Shown piece after piece: positions 16,934-25,736 of a stretch of DNA of 64,000 bases. Position 1 is the first letter of the stretch, and the number at the start of each line of letters is the position of its first letter. The position numbers were made by a program, and so were the translations under genes. Below the pieces are notes generated by a model, which saw nothing but the letters and a program-made list of their open reading frames with translations, had not been told where the DNA came from and ran no database searches. This DNA comes from SCGC-AG-212-J23 sp035649175 (GTDB lineage Bacteria > Pseudomonadota > Gammaproteobacteria > Burkholderiales > SG8-39), in NCBI GenBank assembly GCA_035649175.1, contig DASRKB010000169.1:1-64000 (forward strand). The letters run 5' to 3'.

Positions 16934-17554
16934 ATGATTCGCGCAGTCGCGCTGGCCGCGGCACTGGCGGCGATTCCGGCGGGACAGGCGGCCGGGCAGG
17001 ATACCGGCGCCGGCGAGAAGATCGCGGGCCAAGTTTGCGTGGCTTGCCATGGTCCTGGCGGCAACAGCCCCCTAGCGGCGAACCCCAAGATCGCCGGACA
17101 GATTCCCGAATACGTGCATAAGCAGCTCGTTGACTTCAAGCCGAAGGGTTCGCAGAAGCCCGCGCGCACGAGCGCGATCATGCAGCCGATCGTGGCGGCG
17201 CTTTCCGAGGCGGACATGAAGGCCCTTGCGGCCTACTACGGCGCGCAGCAACTCGTCCCCGCAGCGGCAAGCGACAAGGAGCTCGCGTCGCTCGGACAGA
17301 AGATCTGGCGCGGCGGCATCGCGGCAAGCGGCGTTCCGGCCTGCGCGGGCTGCCACGGCCCCACTGGGGCGGGCATGCCGGCGCAGTACCCGCGCATCGC
17401 AGGACAGTTCGCCGAGTACATCACCGGGCAGCTCAACGCCTTCAAGGAAGGCGCTCGAGCGAACGACCCCAACGGCATGATGCGGGGCATTGCATCACGC
17501 ATGACCGAGCGGGAGATCCGGGCGGTCGCCGAATACGCGGCCGGGCTGCGCTAG
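16934..17554 (+). CDS. Diheme cytochrome c4
   Basis: A 206-residue periplasmic electron carrier. A signal peptide (MIRAVALAAALAAIPAGQAAG) precedes two homologous class I cytochrome domains with haem sites CVACHGPGG (about 36-44) and CAGCHGPTG (about 137-145). Each domain has NPKIAGQ/YPRIAGQ and a distal Met region, the twofold layout of cytochrome c4. It probably delivers electrons to a terminal cytochrome oxidase. The start at 16934 was chosen over an upstream one at 16877 because it begins the signal peptide and follows GCGAG. Haem attachment depends on reductants such as those fed by DsbD upstream. Confidence 0.93.
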   Translation: MIRAVALAAALAAIPAGQAAGQDTGAGEKIAGQVCVACHGPGGNSPLAANPKIAGQIPEYVHKQLVDFKPKGSQKPARTSAIMQPIVAALSEADMKALAAYYGAQQLVPAAASDKELASLGQKIWRGGIAASGVPACAGCHGPTGAGMPAQYPRIAGQFAEYITGQLNAFKEGARANDPNGMMRGIASRMTEREIRAVAEYAAGLR

Positions 17555-17611
17555 GGGAATAGGGCCCGGGCTGGCACTGTTTGTCTTGGTACTACTCCAG
17601 GAGGAATCGGG

Positions 17612-18064
17612 ATGCAAAAGGCTTTCGCAGTGTCCGTCGCCGTCGCCCTAGCGGCACTTTCCGGCAGCGCGTTTTCGCAGGCGAGGCCCGAGAACTTGGT
17701 CAAGCAACGCCAAGCCGTCATGACGCTCCAGCTAAAGTACTTCGGCCCGCTGGCGGCCATGGCGCAGGGCAAGGTGCCTTACAACGCCCAGACGGCGCAG
17801 CGCTATGCTGGTTTCCTGGACAACCTTAGCCGCATGCCGTGGGACGGGTTCGATCCGAGCACCAAGGGCATCAAATCGCGCGCGCTTCCCGCCATATGGG
17901 AGCAGGAAGCCAAATTCAAGCAGTACGCGACGCAACTCGAGAACGAGGCGGCGAAGCTTTACGCGGCCGCGAGAAGCGGTGACGAGGCGGCGTTCAAAGC
18001 GCAGGTCGGAGCGGTCAACAAGGCCTGTGGCAGCTGCCACGACGACTTCCGGCAAAAGCAGTAG
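17612..18064 (+). CDS. Cytochrome c' (class II)
   Basis: A 150-residue periplasmic protein: signal peptide (cleavage after AFS near 23-25), then a predicted four-helix bundle, with the haem motif CGSCH at the extreme C-terminus (NKACGSCHDDFRQ). This reversed placement defines cytochrome c'. The family binds NO and CO at a five-coordinate haem and is tied to nitrosative stress tolerance. RBS CAGGAGGAA is strong. It lies between cytochrome c4 and a diheme cytochrome on the same strand. Confidence 0.92.
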   Translation: MQKAFAVSVAVALAALSGSAFSQARPENLVKQRQAVMTLQLKYFGPLAAMAQGKVPYNAQTAQRYAGFLDNLSRMPWDGFDPSTKGIKSRALPAIWEQEAKFKQYATQLENEAAKLYAAARSGDEAAFKAQVGAVNKACGSCHDDFRQKQ

Positions 18065-18104
18065 CGGCTCGACCGAGTGCCGGGCCCCGCCTCTTGCGGG
18101 GCTC

Positions 18105-18932
18105 ATGCTTCTAGGGCTTGCTTTTTGGACGGGCGTGTTGCTCGCCCAAGGCGACTCCAAGCGCGGAGAGTACCTTGCGAAGGCAGGCGGCTGCCTCGGC
18201 TGCCATACCGAAGAAGGTGAGAAAGCCCTCCCCTATGGAGGTGGGCGCGCGCTGGGAACGCCGTTCGGAAAGTTCTACGGACCGAACATCACGCCGCACC
18301 CGGAGTCCGGCATCGGAGCATGGAAAGAGGCGGACTTCGTTCGCGCGATGCGCGAAGGACGCCGGCCTGACGGTTCGCATTACTTCCCGGCCTTTCCGTA
18401 TCCTTCGTTCACCATTATCACCGACGCCGATTTGCGGGACCTGTGGGCGTACCTTCGCTCTCTCAAGCCCGATGCGCGTCCGAGCCGGCCGCATGAGCTG
18501 GGGCTTGTCTACCGCTGGCGATCCTTGGTCGGCTTCTGGAAATGGCTCTACTTCGAGCCGGGCGCGTTCGTGCCGAACCCGGCGGCCTCGCCAGCGCTCA
18601 ATCGCGGCGCCTACCTGGTGCGCGCGCTCGGTCACTGCGGCGAATGCCACACGGCGCGAACCTGGCTCGGCGGGCCCAAGAAGGAACGCTTCCTTGCCGG
18701 CGCGCCGGGCGACGACGGCGCGCCGAACCTCACGCCCGCACGCATGAAGAAATGGAGCGACGCAGAGCTCAAGGACTTTCTCTCGAGCGGTCTCACGCCC
18801 GACGGCGACGTGACGGGCGAGACGATGGGTGAGGTGATCCGCAATACCACCAGCCAGCTGACGGGCGCGGATCTCGACGCGATGGTCGCCTACTTGCGCT
18901 CGCTGCCGCCGTTGCCCGACGAGCCGAAATAG
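18105..18932 (+). CDS. Diheme c-type cytochrome (dehydrogenase-subunit-like)
   Basis: A 275-residue exported cytochrome with two haem sites, CLGCHTEEG (about 30-38) and CGECHTART (about 179-187). The region after the first site, GRALGTPFGKFYGPNITPH, is typical of cytochrome subunits of membrane alcohol/gluconate dehydrogenases and related diheme carriers, which often have a third haem absent here. The N-terminal segment (MLLGLAFWTGVLLAQG) is a short signal peptide. The only usable start is the ATG at 18105; a small CCCCGC/GCGGGG hairpin (18085-18101) sits just before it and may limit expression from the cytochrome c' transcript. No dehydrogenase subunit is adjacent. The ECF sigma gene follows 36 bases later. 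Confidence 0.85.
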   Translation: MLLGLAFWTGVLLAQGDSKRGEYLAKAGGCLGCHTEEGEKALPYGGGRALGTPFGKFYGPNITPHPESGIGAWKEADFVRAMREGRRPDGSHYFPAFPYPSFTIITDADLRDLWAYLRSLKPDARPSRPHELGLVYRWRSLVGFWKWLYFEPGAFVPNPAASPALNRGAYLVRALGHCGECHTARTWLGGPKKERFLAGAPGDDGAPNLTPARMKKWSDAELKDFLSSGLTPDGDVTGETMGEVIRNTTSQLTGADLDAMVAYLRSLPPLPDEPK

Positions 18933-18967
18933 CGTGGAATAGCGGTCCCTCGAGGCTTGTTATCAAC

Positions 18968-19468
18968 GTGAACGAAGCCCAGCGCCTGGTCGATCTCATC
19001 CCGCGGCTGCGGCGATACGCGCGCGCGCTGGCAGGGGACCGTTCTTCCGCCGACGACCTGGTGCAGGACACCCTCGAGCGTGCGTGGGCGAAGCTGCACC
19101 TCTATCGCCGCGGAACCGACCTTCGAGCCTGGCTGTTCACGGTCATGCACAACGTACATGTGAACAAAGTCCGCGCCACGCGCTCCACCGATCCGCTCGA
19201 CGACGAGATGCCGGAGCTCGCGCAGGGCGCCGGCCAGCCCGACGCGCTCATGGTGCGTGATCTCGACCGCGCCATCGCGCGGCTGCCAGCGGAGCAGCGC
19301 GCGGTGCTCCTGCTCGTGACATTGGAAGAGATGAGCTACGAGCAGGTGGCGCGCACGCTCGGAATTCCCATCGGGACGGTGATGTCGCGCCTGTCCCGGG
19401 CGCGCGAGAAGCTGCGCGCGATGATGACCGGTCACGCGGCCGCGACAAAGCTCAAAGTGGTGAAGTGA
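18968..19468 (+). CDS. ECF-type RNA polymerase sigma factor
   Basis: A 166-residue two-domain sigma factor. Region 2 spans about 1-70 (RSSADDLVQDTLERAWAKL). Region 4 spans about 105-155, with a helix-turn-helix around LEEMSYEQVARTLGIPIGTV followed by MSRLSRAREKLR. It has a GTG start and its stop overlaps the GTG of the anti-sigma gene (GTGA), the classic sigma/anti-sigma arrangement. Upstream GGAAT (18936) and TGTT (18958), 17 bases apart, resemble an ECF autoregulatory promoter, weakly supported. It could control the cytochromes upstream (inference). Confidence 0.93.
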   Translation: MNEAQRLVDLIPRLRRYARALAGDRSSADDLVQDTLERAWAKLHLYRRGTDLRAWLFTVMHNVHVNKVRATRSTDPLDDEMPELAQGAGQPDALMVRDLDRAIARLPAEQRAVLLLVTLEEMSYEQVARTLGIPIGTVMSRLSRAREKLRAMMTGHAAATKLKVVK

Positions 19469-20241
19469 GCCTGGCGCCCTTCACCGATGCCGAGCTGCAA
19501 GCCTACGTCGACGGGCGACTCGATGCGGCGCGTCGCGCCGAACTCGAAGCGTGGCTCGTGGAGCATCCGGAGGAGGCAGAGCGAGTCGCCGCGTATCGTC
19601 GCCTCGGCGACGAGCTGCGCGAGCTCTATGCGCCGCTGCTCGTCGAGCCGGTGCCGCCGTCGCTTGCCGCTTTGCTCACGACGCGCACGAGATGGCGTCG
19701 CGCGGCGGCCGTCGCGGGATGGATTGCTCTGGGAGGCGCCATCGGCGGGCTGGCGGGCTGGGAGCTGCACGAGGCGCGCCCGGAGGCCGCCGCGATCCCG
19801 GAAGTCGGAGCGACGATGGCGCGTCGCGCCGCAATCGCGCACGCGACCTATTCGCCCGAGGTGCGCCATCCGGTTGAGGTGGGGGCGGACCAGGAGGCTC
19901 ACCTGGTCGCGTGGCTCTCCAAGCGACTCGGAGCTCCGCTGCGCACACCCAAGCTCGACGCGGTCGGGTACAGCCTCGTCGGAGGACGGCTGCTTCCCGG
20001 CGACAACGGCCCGGTGGCCCATTTCATGTACCAGTGCAATCGCGGCACGCGCATAACGCTGTACGTGCGCACCGAAATGGCGGGAAACCAGGAGACGGCG
20101 TTCCGCTATGCCCGCGAGGGGAACATCGGCGTGTTCTACTGGGTAGACCGCAAGCTCGGCTACGCGCTTTCCTCCGCCGACATCAGCAAGGAGGACCTGC
20201 TGCGGGTCGCCAACGCCGTCTACCAGCAGCTCAACCCGTAG
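19465..20241 (+). CDS. Transmembrane anti-sigma factor
   Basis: A 258-residue protein that probably sequesters the sigma factor encoded immediately upstream. The N-terminal cytosolic part (TDAELQAYVDGRLDAARRAELEAW) is the anti-sigma helical domain without zinc-binding HxxxCxxC residues. One membrane span lies near 77-97 (VAGWIALGGAIGGLAGW), followed by a periplasmic domain of about 160 residues with a YQCNRGTRITLYVRTEM strand region. The periplasmic domain has no signal I can name. It overlaps the sigma gene by 4 bases and the convergent mug gene by 11. Confidence 0.85.
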   Translation: MSLAPFTDAELQAYVDGRLDAARRAELEAWLVEHPEEAERVAAYRRLGDELRELYAPLLVEPVPPSLAALLTTRTRWRRAAAVAGWIALGGAIGGLAGWELHEARPEAAAIPEVGATMARRAAIAHATYSPEVRHPVEVGADQEAHLVAWLSKRLGAPLRTPKLDAVGYSLVGGRLLPGDNGPVAHFMYQCNRGTRITLYVRTEMAGNQETAFRYAREGNIGVFYWVDRKLGYALSSADISKEDLLRVANAVYQQLNP

Positions 20242-20716
20242 CGCGCCGCAGCCGGCGGAAGAGCGCCACCAGCGCCGGTAGCTGGTAGTTGGCATTGAGG
20301 CCGCTCGGGTTCGGCAGCACCCACGCTTGGGCACCTTCGAATGGCTGTGGCTGCGGGCCAATTGCGGCACGCTTGAGGCCAAAGGCATGGCAATAGGCCC
20401 CCACGCCGAGAAAGGCAACCGCCCGCGGCCGATAGCGCCTCACCTTGAGCGCGAGGCGCTCGCGGCCGGCGACGAACTCGTCCGGCTCGAGCTCCGCCGC
20501 AGTCGCGGTGGCGCGGTTCACGAGGTTCGATACGCCATAACCCCATGCGAGAAGCGCGCGCTGCTCTGAGGGATGCAGCGTGCGGGGCGTGAAGCCGGCG
20601 GCATGCAGTGCCGGCCAGAAGCGATTGCCCGGCCGAGCGAAATGATGGCCCGTCGCCGCGGTGTACAGGCCCGGATTGATGCCGACAAAGAGGACCTTGA
20701 GACCGGGAGCGATCAC
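20231..20716 (-). CDS. mug: G/U mismatch-specific uracil-DNA glycosylase
   Basis: A 161-residue DNA repair enzyme that removes uracil, and ethenocytosine in the family, from mispairs. The active-site motif is GINPGLYTAATGHHFARPGN, with the catalytic Asn in GINPG, and the DNA-intercalating loop is LPNPSGLNANYQ. Length is near that of E. coli Mug. The start is taken as GTG at 20716, giving VIAPGLKVLFVGINPG; E. coli Mug has a few more residues, so an upstream non-standard start cannot be excluded. It is last in the lptM-lysA-RND-NYN operon direction, 43 bases after the NYN stop. Confidence 0.93.
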   Translation of the reverse strand: MIAPGLKVLFVGINPGLYTAATGHHFARPGNRFWPALHAAGFTPRTLHPSEQRALLAWGYGVSNLVNRATATAAELEPDEFVAGRERLALKVRRYRPRAVAFLGVGAYCHAFGLKRAAIGPQPQPFEGAQAWVLPNPSGLNANYQLPALVALFRRLRRATG

Positions 20717-20759
20717 ATCGCGAATGCCGCGCCCGGCCGCGGCGGCGAGCGCCTCCTTA

Positions 20760-21551
20760 CTAGGCCGCGGGACGGATGAGGTAGCCGCCGGATTTCTCGT
20801 CGGGCTCGAGCTTGATGAGGCCCTTGGTCTCGGCTTCCTCCAGCAAGTCAGAGAACGCCCGGAAGCCGTAGTAGGACTCGTTGAAGCCGGGCTTGCGACG
20901 CTTGAGCGCCTGTTTGACCATCGAGCCCCAGATCTTCTCCCCTTCGCCGCGCTCGGCGATGAGGGCGTTGAGCGTCTCGATGACGAGGTCGAAGGCCTCC
21001 TGCTTCTTGTCGCCCTTTTCGCCGCTGGGGGGCGCGGTCTCGCGCCGCTTCTTAGCCGCGCGCCGCTTCTGCTCGTCCTGGCGCACGAGGTCGTCGTAGT
21101 AGATGAACTCGTCGCAGTTCGCGATGAGGAGGTCCGAGCTCGAGTTCTTCACCCCGACGCCGATCACCGTCTTGGCGTTCTCGCGCAGCTTGGAGACGAG
21201 CGGCGAGAAATCCGAGTCGCCGCTCACGATGACGAAGGTGTCGACGTGCGCCTTGGTGTAGCAGAGGTCGAGCGCATCGACCACCATGCGGATGTCCGCG
21301 GAGTTCTTGCCCGACTGGCGCACGTGCGGCACCTCGATCAGCTCGAAGGAGGCGAGGTGCATCACGGACTTGAACTCCTTGTAGCGGTCCCAGTCGCAAT
21401 AGGCCTTCTTCACGACGATCGAGCCCTTGAGGAGCAGGCGCTCGAGCACCTTCTCCATGTCGAACTGCGCGTACTTCGCCTCGCGCACGCCGAGCGCGAT
21501 GTTCTCGAAGTCGCAAAACACCGCGAGGCTGCGGGAGTCGGTGCCGGCCAT
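20760..21551 (-). CDS. NYN (PIN-like) domain ribonuclease with C-terminal OST-HTH/LOTUS domain
   Basis: A 263-residue protein. Residues about 8-155 form a NYN/LabA-type nuclease fold with acidic motifs VFCDFENI, DIRMVVDALD and IVSGDSDFSPLVSKLRE; these Asp residues would bind the catalytic metal. A Lys/Glu-rich linker leads to a C-terminal winged-helix region (about 195-255; WGSMVKQALKRRKPGFNESYYGFRAF) typical of OST-HTH/LOTUS RNA-binding modules. It is probably an RNA-processing or RNA-decay enzyme; targets unknown. Its ATG overlaps the RND permease stop (TAATG), so it is translated from the efflux operon mRNA, an unexpected partner. Confidence 0.88.
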   Translation of the reverse strand: MAGTDSRSLAVFCDFENIALGVREAKYAQFDMEKVLERLLLKGSIVVKKAYCDWDRYKEFKSVMHLASFELIEVPHVRQSGKNSADIRMVVDALDLCYTKAHVDTFVIVSGDSDFSPLVSKLRENAKTVIGVGVKNSSSDLLIANCDEFIYYDDLVRQDEQKRRAAKKRRETAPPSGEKGDKKQEAFDLVIETLNALIAERGEGEKIWGSMVKQALKRRKPGFNESYYGFRAFSDLLEEAETKGLIKLEPDEKSGGYLIRPAA

Positions 21552-24500
21552 TAGACGGGTGCGCCCGCCTGGCGCGGCGCGAGGCGCCGGCGCTCGCGCC
21601 AGTTCTCCACCAGCGAGTACGCCGATGGAACGACCACGAGCGTGAGCAGGGTCGAGGTGATCATGCCGCCGATGACGGCGACGGCAAGCGGCGCGTTGGT
21701 CTCGGCGCCGGCGCCGATGCCGATGGAGGCAGGCAGCAGCGCAAGGATCAGGGTGAGGGAGGTCATGAGCACCGGGCGCATGCGGATCGGGCACGCGTCG
21801 AGCAGCGCCTCGTCGACGCTCATGCTCTGCGCGCGGCGCTGGTTGGTGAGGTCGACGAGCAGGATGGAGTTCTTGGCCACCAGGCCGATCAGCAGCACCA
21901 GGCCGATCATGGAGTAGATGTTGAGCGAGTGCCCGAATAGCCAGAGTCCGATCACGCCGCCGATCACGGCGAGCGGCACGGCGGTCATGATAAGCAGGGG
22001 CTGCAGGAAGCTGTTGAACTGGCTCGCGAGCACCATGTAGAGGAGGATCAGTGCCAGGGCAAAGGTGAACTTTGCCGCGGCGCTCGTCTTGTCGAGCTGC
22101 TCCGCCTCGCCGACGAAGCCCACGCTGTAGCCGATCGGCAGCGCCTGCGCCGCCTCGCGCACGATGTCGACGGCGGCGCCGAGCGGCACGGATGGGTTGG
22201 CGTAGAAGGTGGCCGCGTACTGCAGGTCGAAACGGGAAATTACCGCGGGCCCGATCGTCTCGCGGAAGCGCGCGACGTTGTCGAGGCGCACCAGCTGGCC
22301 GCTGCGGTTGCGCAGGTAGATCCTGCCGAGGTCGGCCTGCTGCTGGAACTCGCCTTCCTTCGCCTTCACCCGAACGTCGTAGCGCTCACCGTCACCCGGG
22401 TGGTCGTTGTACTTGGCGATGTCGATGCCGCCGGTCAGCATGTTGACCGCCAGCGCCACGTCCGACGAGGTCAGCCCCAGCGCCGCCGTGCGCACGCGAT
22501 CGGGCTCGAGCACGAGCTGCGGCAGGTCGAGCTGAAGGTCGGTGTCCATGCGCCCGATGCGGGGGTCGGCCTGCAACCGCTCCTGCAGCTCACCGGCGAG
22601 CTTGCCCATCTCCTGCAGGCTCGGGCCGCGCACGACGAACTGCAGCGCCTCGGAGCGCTGCCGCGGCACCAGGCCCGGCGCCCGCGGGAACGCGCGCACG
22701 CCGGGAATCTGCGCGAGGTCCCTGCGCAATAGCTCGATCAGCTGCTGCTGGGAGCGGGCGCGCTCGTTGCGTGCGCTCATCCGCACCACGAGCGTGGCCT
22801 GGTTCACCTGCGCCGCCGAGCCCAGGCCGATCACGCCGTACACGGTCGTCACCTCGGAGTACTTCGACACGATCTGCTCGGCCTCGCGGAGCTTGCGCTC
22901 CATGTAGTGGATGGACGAGCCCGCCGGGGCGCGCATGCTGACGAAGAACTTGCCCTCGTCCTGCTGCGGCGCGAGCTCGACCGGCAGCGTGCGAAGGAAG
23001 AAGAACACCGAGGAGAGCATCAGCAAGACAAGTGCGAGCACCCACCAGCGGTGCCCGAGCGCCCAGCCGAGGCTGGCGCGGTAGGTCCGGTCCAGGCCGC
23101 CGAAGAAGCGCTCGAGCGCCCAGTAGGTACGGCCGTGCTTCTCGGTGACCTCAAGGAAGCGCGAGCACAGCATGGGCGTCAGCGTGAGCGACACGAAAAG
23201 CGAAACGAGCACCCCGAAGGTCACCACGACGGCGAAGGAGCGCAGGAACTGCCCGAGGATGCCGGAGACAAAGATCACCGGCGCGAAGATCGCGGCGAGC
23301 GAGATGCTCGCGGCGATGACGGCAAAGGTCACCTCGCGGCTGCCACTCACTGCCGCCTTGACGCGATCGGGCTCGAGGTGCTCGCGGTGGCGGAAGATGT
23401 TCTCCAGCACGACGATGGCATCATCGACGACGACCCCGACCAGCAGCAGCAGCGCGAGCAGCGTCACCGAATTGAACGTGTAGCCGAAGAAGTACATCAC
23501 CGCGATTGCGCCGAAGAGCGAGACCGGAATCGAGGTGGCGATGATGAGCGTCGAGCGGAAGCTCCTCAGGAATAGCCACACGACGAGCGCCGCGAGCAGC
23601 GTGCCCTCGACGAGGTGGCTCTTCAGCGACTCGACCATCTCGTCGATGAACACCGCGTCGTTCTGCACCGGGTGCAGCTCCAGCCCGGGCGGCAGCTGCG
23701 GCTTGATGTCGTTTTCGATGCGTCGCTCCACCGCCTCGATGATCGCGACGGTGTTCGTGTTCGGCACCTTGACGATGCCGATGCCGACGGTCTGCTTGCC
23801 GTTCGCCCGCGCCATCTGGCGGAAGTCGTTCAGCCCGTCCTCGATCTCGGCCACGTCGCGCAGGCGCACCGGTGCGCCGTCCTTGTAGCCGACGATCATC
23901 GCCGCCAGGTCGTCGAGCTTGTGGAACTCGAGGTCGAGCTTGACGAGGTGCTCGGTCGACGGGCCGGTAAGAAACCCACCGGAGAACTGGATGTGCTCCT
24001 TGCGGAAGCCGTCGGTGATGTCCTGCGCCGCGATGCCGTAGGCGGCCATGCGCGCGGGCAGCAGATTGACCCGGACGGTGCGGTCGCGACGGCCGCCGAT
24101 GCGCACCTCGCCCACGCCGTCGACGGTCTCCAGGCGCTTCTTGATGACGTTGAGGGCGTACTGGTTCAGCTGCTGCTGCGTGCGGTCGCCCTGCAGCGCC
24201 ATCCAGTAGATGGGCGAGGTGTTGGTCTCGACCTTGGCGACCACCGGCGGGTCGACGTCCTCGGGCAGCCGGCGCAGCACCTGATTGATCTTCGCCTGCA
24301 CCTCCTGGAACGCCACGTCCACCGGCTTGGCGAGATCGAAGGTGATGGCGACCGTGGAGGCGCCGGGCACCGAGGTCGACTGGATATGCTCGATTCCGGG
24401 CACGCTGTTCACCGCGGTCTCGATGACGTTGGTGATCGCGGAGTCGATGACTTCGGGGTTCGCCCCACGCTGCGCGGTGTACACCGAAATCACCGGAAAC

Positions 24501-24622
24501 TCGATGTAGGGCAGCTTGTCGACCCCGATCCTCTCGTAGGCGATCAGGCCGAAGAGGATCAGCACCGCGTTCAGCATGAAGGCGAAGACGTGGCGACGGA
24601 TCGAGAGCTCGGGCAGGTTCAT
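21551..24622 (-). CDS. RND efflux transporter permease (AcrB/MexB-like)
   Basis: A 1023-residue inner-membrane proton-driven exporter. The N-terminus MNLPELSIRRHVFAFMLNAV and the duplicated layout of 12 membrane spans with two large periplasmic loops are standard. The proton-relay Asp pair in TM4 is seen in VGVVVDDAIVVLENIFRH. The relatively short length and the IRRHVF start suggest a multidrug or lipophilic-compound pump of the MexF/VexF-like type. It starts within the 3' end of the membrane fusion gene (ATGA overlap). No outer-membrane channel gene is adjacent, so a distant TolC-like protein would be needed. Confidence 0.93.
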   Translation of the reverse strand: MNLPELSIRRHVFAFMLNAVLILFGLIAYERIGVDKLPYIEFPVISVYTAQRGANPEVIDSAITNVIETAVNSVPGIEHIQSTSVPGASTVAITFDLAKPVDVAFQEVQAKINQVLRRLPEDVDPPVVAKVETNTSPIYWMALQGDRTQQQLNQYALNVIKKRLETVDGVGEVRIGGRRDRTVRVNLLPARMAAYGIAAQDITDGFRKEHIQFSGGFLTGPSTEHLVKLDLEFHKLDDLAAMIVGYKDGAPVRLRDVAEIEDGLNDFRQMARANGKQTVGIGIVKVPNTNTVAIIEAVERRIENDIKPQLPPGLELHPVQNDAVFIDEMVESLKSHLVEGTLLAALVVWLFLRSFRSTLIIATSIPVSLFGAIAVMYFFGYTFNSVTLLALLLLVGVVVDDAIVVLENIFRHREHLEPDRVKAAVSGSREVTFAVIAASISLAAIFAPVIFVSGILGQFLRSFAVVVTFGVLVSLFVSLTLTPMLCSRFLEVTEKHGRTYWALERFFGGLDRTYRASLGWALGHRWWVLALVLLMLSSVFFFLRTLPVELAPQQDEGKFFVSMRAPAGSSIHYMERKLREAEQIVSKYSEVTTVYGVIGLGSAAQVNQATLVVRMSARNERARSQQQLIELLRRDLAQIPGVRAFPRAPGLVPRQRSEALQFVVRGPSLQEMGKLAGELQERLQADPRIGRMDTDLQLDLPQLVLEPDRVRTAALGLTSSDVALAVNMLTGGIDIAKYNDHPGDGERYDVRVKAKEGEFQQQADLGRIYLRNRSGQLVRLDNVARFRETIGPAVISRFDLQYAATFYANPSVPLGAAVDIVREAAQALPIGYSVGFVGEAEQLDKTSAAAKFTFALALILLYMVLASQFNSFLQPLLIMTAVPLAVIGGVIGLWLFGHSLNIYSMIGLVLLIGLVAKNSILLVDLTNQRRAQSMSVDEALLDACPIRMRPVLMTSLTLILALLPASIGIGAGAETNAPLAVAVIGGMITSTLLTLVVVPSAYSLVENWRERRRLAPRQAGAPV

Positions 24623-25734
24623 TTGCTCTTTCCCTTGCGCGGCCCTGCGCCGGCGGCCGCGTCGGGCAGGTTGACGGCCGCACCATCAGTGAGGAAGCCC
24701 GCACCATCGGCCGCGATGAGCTCGGCGGGCGCGAGGCCCTTCACGATCTCCTGCAACCCGTCCTGCTTCAGCCCGGTCTCGACGACGCGCTGGGTGACGC
24801 GCCCCTCGGCGACCACATACACCACCTTTCCCGCGGGCCGCAGCACCACGCTCTGCTCCGGCACCATGAGCGCCCCCCGCTTCACGGCGATCACCACCCG
24901 GGCATTCACGCTGCCACCGCCCCTGAATGCGTCATCGCCGTCGAAGCGCACGATCGCGTCCAGCGCGCGATTGCCGGCGTTGACCGTCGGCTTGATCTCG
25001 TCGATGCGCGTCTCGATAAAGCGTCCGGGCGCCGCGGGCGACTCGAGCGTTACCTTGAGACCCGGCCGAATGCGGTTCCCGGCGCTCTCGGGGAAAAGCA
25101 GGTGCGCGCGCAGCCGCTTCATCCCGACCAGGGTGAAGAGCGGGTCGCCGACCTTGACGTAGTCGCCGGTGGCGACCATCTGGCTCTCGATCTCGCCGTC
25201 GATCGGCGCAACGACGCGGGTCTTGCCCAGGCTGCGCCCGGTGGAGTCGGCGCGCGCCCGGGCGGCCGCGAGCTGTTCGCGCAGCACCGTTCGCTGCGCG
25301 AGCGCCTCGTCGAGCGCGTTCTGGGAGATGAATCCCTGGGCGACGAGCTTCTGCTGGCGCTCCACGACGCGCTCCTGGTTCGCGAGCAGCGCTTGCAGGC
25401 GCTTCATCTCCGCGGCGTCGGCGCGCGACTGGATGTGGAAGTCCTGCGCGTCGATCTCGGCGAGCAGGTCGCCCTCGGATACCTTCTTGCCGGTGAAGCC
25501 CAGCACGCGCGTGACGCGGCCGGCGACCTCCGCGCTGATCCTCGGGTCGGCGACGTTCTCGATGGAGCCGATCACCTCCTCGTAGATCTCGAGCTCGCGC
25601 GGCTGCACCGGCTCGGCCGTGATGAGGACCGCCCGCGGCCCGGCGGGCCGCTTCGCCGACTCCGCGTCTCCGCCGCAGGCAGCGACGAGGCCGAGACCGA
25701 CGGCGGCGCACGCGGCGCTGATGCGAAGCCGCAT
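24619..25734 (-). CDS. RND efflux membrane fusion (periplasmic adaptor) lipoprotein
   Basis: A 371-residue adaptor that couples the RND permease to an outer-membrane channel. Lipobox LVAAC near residue 20 anchors it. A barrel-sandwich/lipoyl hybrid motif (VAGRVTRVLGFTGKKVSEGD, then APIDGEI) flanks an alpha-hairpin rich in Ala/Gln/Arg (about 95-165). A beta-barrel and membrane-proximal domain follow. An alternative in-frame GTG six bases upstream overlaps the lysA stop (GTGA) and could also be used. Order on the minus strand is lysA, adaptor, permease, NYN. Confidence 0.9.
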   Translation of the reverse strand: MRLRISAACAAVGLGLVAACGGDAESAKRPAGPRAVLITAEPVQPRELEIYEEVIGSIENVADPRISAEVAGRVTRVLGFTGKKVSEGDLLAEIDAQDFHIQSRADAAEMKRLQALLANQERVVERQQKLVAQGFISQNALDEALAQRTVLREQLAAARARADSTGRSLGKTRVVAPIDGEIESQMVATGDYVKVGDPLFTLVGMKRLRAHLLFPESAGNRIRPGLKVTLESPAAPGRFIETRIDEIKPTVNAGNRALDAIVRFDGDDAFRGGGSVNARVVIAVKRGALMVPEQSVVLRPAGKVVYVVAEGRVTQRVVETGLKQDGLQEIVKGLAPAELIAADGAGFLTDGAAVNLPDAAAGAGPRKGKSK

Positions 25735-25736
25735 GC

